From an uncultured Porphyromonadaceae bacterium (GTDB lineage: Bacteria; Bacteroidota; Bacteroidia; Bacteroidales; Muribaculaceae), in contig UREH01000090.1 of NCBI GenBank assembly GCA_900546835.1, forward strand, positions 1 through 9,573: a stretch of DNA of 9,573 nucleotides, in the 5' to 3' direction. The position numbers were made by a program, and so were the translations under genes. Of the stretch, positions 7,483 to 9,573 are shown in pieces. The stretch's first letter is position 1; the number at the start of each line of letters is the position of its first letter. The notes below the pieces were generated by a model. The model saw only the letters and a program-made list of their open reading frames with translations. It ran no database searches and had not been told where the DNA came from.

Positions 7483-7580
7483 GCCAGAGGCCGGATGAGG
7501 CCTTAAAGGCCACAGAAAGCCCTTGAAAGGCGGCTTCGGAAAGAAAATCCACGGATTTTTGAAAAAATTTCAGAAAATAT

Positions 7581-7611
7581 TTTGCGGAATCGAAAAAGGT
7601 TGCTAACTTTG
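7581..7611 (+). promoter_or_regulatory. Strong promoter of the tRNA-Asp gene
   Basis: TTTG (7581-7584), a 19-base spacer and TAACTTTG (7604-7611) match the Bacteroidetes housekeeping sigma-factor consensus TTTG-N19-TAnnTTTG exactly. Transcription would start about 7617-7619, roughly 85 bases before the mature tRNA. This is the best promoter match in the window, as expected for a stable RNA gene. Confidence 0.85.
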
Positions 7612-7620
7612 CATCCGCAA

Positions 7621-7683
7621 ACGGGAAGAAAGCCAAACCCCAACCGAGCCGAGCGAGGCCGGCGGCTTACAAAAATCTCCCGT
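7621..7683 (+). other. Foldable 5' leader of the tRNA-Asp precursor
   Basis: ACGGGA (7621-7626), at the predicted transcript start, can pair with TCCCGT (7678-7683). Inside, AAGCC (7630-7634) can pair with GGCTT (7664-7668). The leader would thus fold into a nested structure closing just before the tRNA. It would be removed by RNase P; any separate function is speculative. Confidence 0.4.
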
Positions 7684-7702
7684 CAAGCATCAAAATTCTT
7701 CT

Positions 7703-7776
7703 GGTGCGGTAGTTCAGTCGGTTAGAATACCGGCCTGTCACGCCGGGGGTCGCGAGTTCGAGTCTCGTCCGCACCG
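7703..7776 (+). tRNA. tRNA-Asp (anticodon GUC)
   Basis: A complete cloverleaf is present. The acceptor stem GGTGCGG pairs with CCGCACC and the discriminator base is G, an Asp identity element. The D arm begins GTTC. The anticodon stem CCGGC/GCCGG carries the loop CTGTCAC with anticodon GTC at 7737-7739. The T arm has the GTTCGAG-type loop. The 3' CCA is not encoded, as the next bases are CAGG. The gene is a single-tRNA transcription unit, flanked by a strong promoter and an intrinsic terminator 15 bases downstream. Confidence 0.97.
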
Positions 7777-7790
7777 CAGGAGAGAGAGGA

Positions 7791-7839
7791 GAATGAGTAA
7801 TTTATAAACTTCGGTTTATGGTTACTCATTCTTTTTTTT
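7791..7839 (+). terminator. Rho-independent terminator of tRNA-Asp
   Basis: GAATGAGTAA (7791-7800) pairs with TTACTCATTC (7822-7831). The stem continues through one T bulge (7801) and two G-T pairs into ATAAAC/GTTTAT, capped by a stable TTCG tetraloop (7810-7813), and eight T residues follow (7832-7839). Confidence 0.93.
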
Positions 7840-8099
7840 GTATCCATACCGGAGCCGAGCGGGATAAAGCAGAAGGACTCTCAGGCACGGCCGGAGGGAA
7901 TGAGCCGGGATAAAGCCCGGAGCACAAACAAATCAGAGCCATCCGCAAAGAAGGCTCTTAAAACAGAAGAATGTTAAACAGAGGGATGGTTGCTGAGAGA
8001 ACAGGGGGGTGCGCTGAGAGATTGGAAGCGGGGCTTCGGTCGAGAGATTGGAAGAGAGATTTGTTAATGCTTTTGGTTAAACATGGTTAAACTCGCGGC
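7840..8099. other. Non-coding region with small repeats
   Basis: No credible gene is seen. The stretch holds GGGATAAAGC twice (7861-7870 and 7907-7916), the second copy inside a CCGGG/CCCGG hairpin (7905-7920). AGAGCC/GGCTCT form another hairpin (7935-7958). GAGAGATTGGAAG occurs twice (8016-8028 and 8042-8054). TGGTTAAAC occurs as two tandem 10-base units (8074-8093), just upstream of the promoter dyad. It may be partly decayed sequence and partly upstream control DNA for the efflux gene. Confidence 0.5.
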
Positions 8100-8121
8100 A
8101 AATATGACAAAAATCATATTT
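8100..8121. promoter_or_regulatory. Candidate operator: 8-bp perfect dyad upstream of the efflux adaptor
   Basis: AAATATGA (8100-8107) and TCATATTT (8114-8121) form a perfect inverted repeat with a 6-base spacer. The dyad overlaps the expected -33 position of the promoter whose -7 box is at 8140-8147, a usual placement for a repressor site of the TetR or MarR kind. No regulator gene is in the window, so the binding protein is unknown. Confidence 0.5.
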
Positions 8122-8147
8122 CGTGATTTGAAAAGTGAGTAATTTTG
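8117..8147 (+). promoter_or_regulatory. Probable promoter of the efflux adaptor gene
   Basis: TAATTTTG (8140-8147) is an exact Bacteroidetes -7 box. The -33 region is weak (TATT/TTTC at 8117-8122), which would suit a regulated promoter. Transcription would begin near 8154 and leave a leader of about 290 bases before the ATG at 8444. Confidence 0.6.
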
Positions 8148-8219
8148 CAATCGTTTAGATTGGGGGATGTTAGGCGCGTGCGGATGCAGGTTGCCCGATG
8201 GAAATTTTCGGACAACGGC

Positions 8220-8239
8220 GGATGCCCCAGGGTGCATCC
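8220..8239. repeat. Hairpin in the efflux-gene leader, REP-like
   Basis: GGATGC (8220-8225) pairs with GCATCC (8234-8239), with possible extension across one mismatch. It is followed by CTACA. The form resembles short dispersed intergenic hairpins ending in GCATCCCTAC, but only one copy is seen in this window, so membership of a dispersed family is a guess. Confidence 0.35.
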
Positions 8240-8285
8240 CTACAAGATGACGCCTTCCAGCGGGGAGGGATTGAAAGCGCTGGAG

Positions 8286-8412
8286 CATCTGACCGACTGG
8301 ACAACTGAAAAACAAGCATCAAGTTGACCGACCAACTGAGAAATAAACTTCAAGTTGACTGACCAGTGAGAAACAGGTATGAAGTTGACTGACTAACCGA
8401 GAAAATAAACTA
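8286..8412. repeat. Four imperfect tandem repeats of 30-34 bases in the leader
   Basis: The units start at 8286, 8320, 8351 and 8382. Their shared core is roughly (AAG)TTGACYGACYAA followed by TGAGAAAYAAACT. The first unit has a 4-base insertion after GACCGAC, which explains its longer period. The array ends about 30 bases before the start codon of the efflux adaptor. No reading frame is conserved across units, since the periods are 34, 31 and 31 or 30 bases. The array lies inside the predicted 5' untranslated region. Confidence 0.7.
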
Positions 8413-8443
8413 CAATAGGTAAAATAAATTAAACAAGCAGAAA

Positions 8444-9532
8444 ATGATGAATTGCAAATTGCATTCGCTGGCCGCTTTCGCAGTGGTTTCCGCGACTTTC
8501 CTCACTTTCACATCGTGCGGCAAAAAAGACGCCCAGCAGATGGCCGGGGCCGGTGCGGCTCCCCAAATCGGCGTAATGACCGTAGAGCAGGGCGCTTCCG
8601 ACCTCAACAGCGCCTATTCGGCCACCATCAAGGGTAAGACAGACATCGAGGTACGCCCGCTGGTATCGGGTTTCATCACAAAAGTACATGTTGACGAGGG
8701 TCAGCGCGTGAGCAAGGGTCAGACACTCTTCACGCTCGACCAGGTGCAGTATCAGGCTGCAGTGGAGCAGGCCCAGGCGGCCGTTGCCTCTGCAAAGACC
8801 GCTCTTGAAAGCGCCAAGCTGACGGCTGCCAACAAGCAGCGCCTTTTCGACAAAAATATAATCAGCGAATATGAGAACCAGCTGGCCAAGAACCAGCTCG
8901 CGCAGGCCGAGGCCTCGCTGAGCCAGGCTCAGGCGGCTCTCGTAACAGCCCGCAAGAATCTGAGCTACACGGTTGTTACCGCTCCCTCCGACGGCTTCGT
9001 AGGCTCGATTCCCAACCGCGAGGGCTCGCTCGCATCGCCCTCGATGGTAACGCCTCTCACCACCGTGAGCGACAACAGCGACGTGTACGCCTACTTCTCG
9101 CTTAACGAAAAGGACATTCTGGAAATGACCGACGGCGGCAAGATCGCGCTTAACACTGCCATCGCCCAGATGCCCGCAGTGCAGCTCCAGCTTTCCGACG
9201 GCACGATTTATCCCGAGGCCGGCAAAGTAGCCACCGTAAGCGGCGTAATCGACAACTCGACCGGCGCCGCCAACGTGCGTGCCCGCTTCAAGAACATCAA
9301 CGGAATGCTCCGCAGCGGCTCCACGGGCATGATTCTGATTCCCAATCATAAGGAAAACGTAATCCTCGTGCCTCAGAAGGCTACGTTCGAGGTTCAGGAC
9401 CGTCGGTTCGTATATGTGGTCAACGATTCGAACAAAACCGTCAGCACGGCCATCACCATTGCTCCAGAGAACGACGGCAAGCAGTTTATCGTTACCGGCG
9501 GCCTCGAGCCGGGTCAGCGCGTGGTTGTAGAG
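8444..9532 (+). CDS. RND efflux periplasmic adaptor lipoprotein (3'-truncated)
   Basis: This is the membrane-fusion subunit that links an inner-membrane RND transporter to an outer-membrane TolC-like channel. Of the genuine protein, 363 residues are present. A lipoprotein signal peptide ends FTSC (Cys25). Next come the first lipoyl half-motif (about 64-100, RPLVSGFITKVHVDEGQRV), an Ala/Gln-rich alpha-helical hairpin (101-172), the second lipoyl half (174-208, SYTVVTAPSDGFVG), the beta-barrel (about 212-295) and most of the membrane-proximal domain. The order is that of AcrA/MexA relatives. The reading frame breaks into adapter sequence after GLEPGQRVVVE, so roughly the last 20-40 residues are missing. 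The transporter and outer-membrane genes would be expected next but are beyond the contig. A second ATG lies at 8447. Substrates cannot be predicted. Confidence 0.94.
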
Positions 9533-9573
9533 CTGTCTCTTATACACATCTCCGAGCCCACGAGACACTGAGC
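9533..9573 (+). other. Illumina Nextera adapter contamination
   Basis: Bases 9533-9551 read ctgtctcttatacacatct, the Tn5 mosaic-end sequence. Bases 9552-9566 read ccgagcccacgagac, completing the Nextera read-2 adapter as seen in read-through. The last seven bases (9567-9573, ACTGAGC) fit the start of an i7 index; from memory this agrees with index N724 (ACTGAGCG). This is library-construction sequence, not genome. It creates the false C-terminus LSLIHISEPTRH in the preceding reading frame. Confidence 0.97.

Noticed and set aside
7840..8443. CRISPR-like array, suggested by repeats in the region before the efflux gene
   Set aside because: The repeats are contiguous imperfect tandem units without regular unique spacers, and no cas genes are present.
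9533..9551. Transposon mosaic end as evidence of a natural Tn5-like insertion
   Set aside because: It continues directly into the Nextera read-2 adapter tail and an index-like stretch at the contig end, which is a library artefact and not a mobile element.
8429..9568. 379-codon open frame on the minus strand, antisense to the efflux adaptor
   Set aside because: Its start MSRGLGDVYKRQ is encoded by adapter sequence, and the rest mirrors the real adaptor gene.

Overview
The window looks like chromosomal DNA from a Bacteroidales bacterium. The methionyl-tRNA synthetase has the long form with a C-terminal tRNA-binding domain and a KISTS loop, as in Bacteroides relatives. Other family-level markers are a DUF4491 protein, an OmpH-type lipoprotein, A-rich start-codon contexts without strong Shine-Dalgarno sites, and several exact TAnnTTTG (-7) promoter elements. 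The GC-rich codon use and gene set suggest Muribaculaceae or a near relative; that is an inference.

Layout, left to right: a left flank with no gene I can name (1-253); promoter, leader hairpin and metG (+); a spacer of CTATAG-type micro-repeats; type I L-asparaginase (+). Converging on these is a minus-strand run: pepD, then a secreted N-acetylmuramidase-like protein, then a DUF4491 membrane protein. A divergent intergenic region (6361-6637) follows. Next on the plus strand come a 46-residue membrane protein that is easy to miss, an OmpH/Skp-like lipoprotein, and a self-contained tRNA-Asp(GUC) unit with a near-ideal Bacteroidetes promoter, a foldable leader and a strong terminator. A roughly 600-base non-coding stretch then leads to the periplasmic adaptor (membrane-fusion) lipoprotein of an RND-type efflux pump.

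Most of this is ordinary housekeeping and envelope biology: translation (metG, tRNA-Asp), amino-acid and peptide catabolism (asparaginase, PepD), and envelope maintenance (muramidase, OmpH-like lipoprotein, efflux adaptor). The most interesting regulatory DNA precedes the efflux adaptor. It has a perfect 8-bp dyad overlapping the promoter -33 region, a helical-turn-spaced repeat just upstream, and a leader of about 290 bases with a hairpin and four imperfect tandem repeats of 30-34 bases.

The last 41 bases are not genomic. They match the Illumina Nextera read-2 adapter followed by what looks like the start of an index. The final CDS is therefore cut off at 9532, and the residues apparently encoded after that point are artefact. 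I found no convincing new defence, mobile or catalytic system here.
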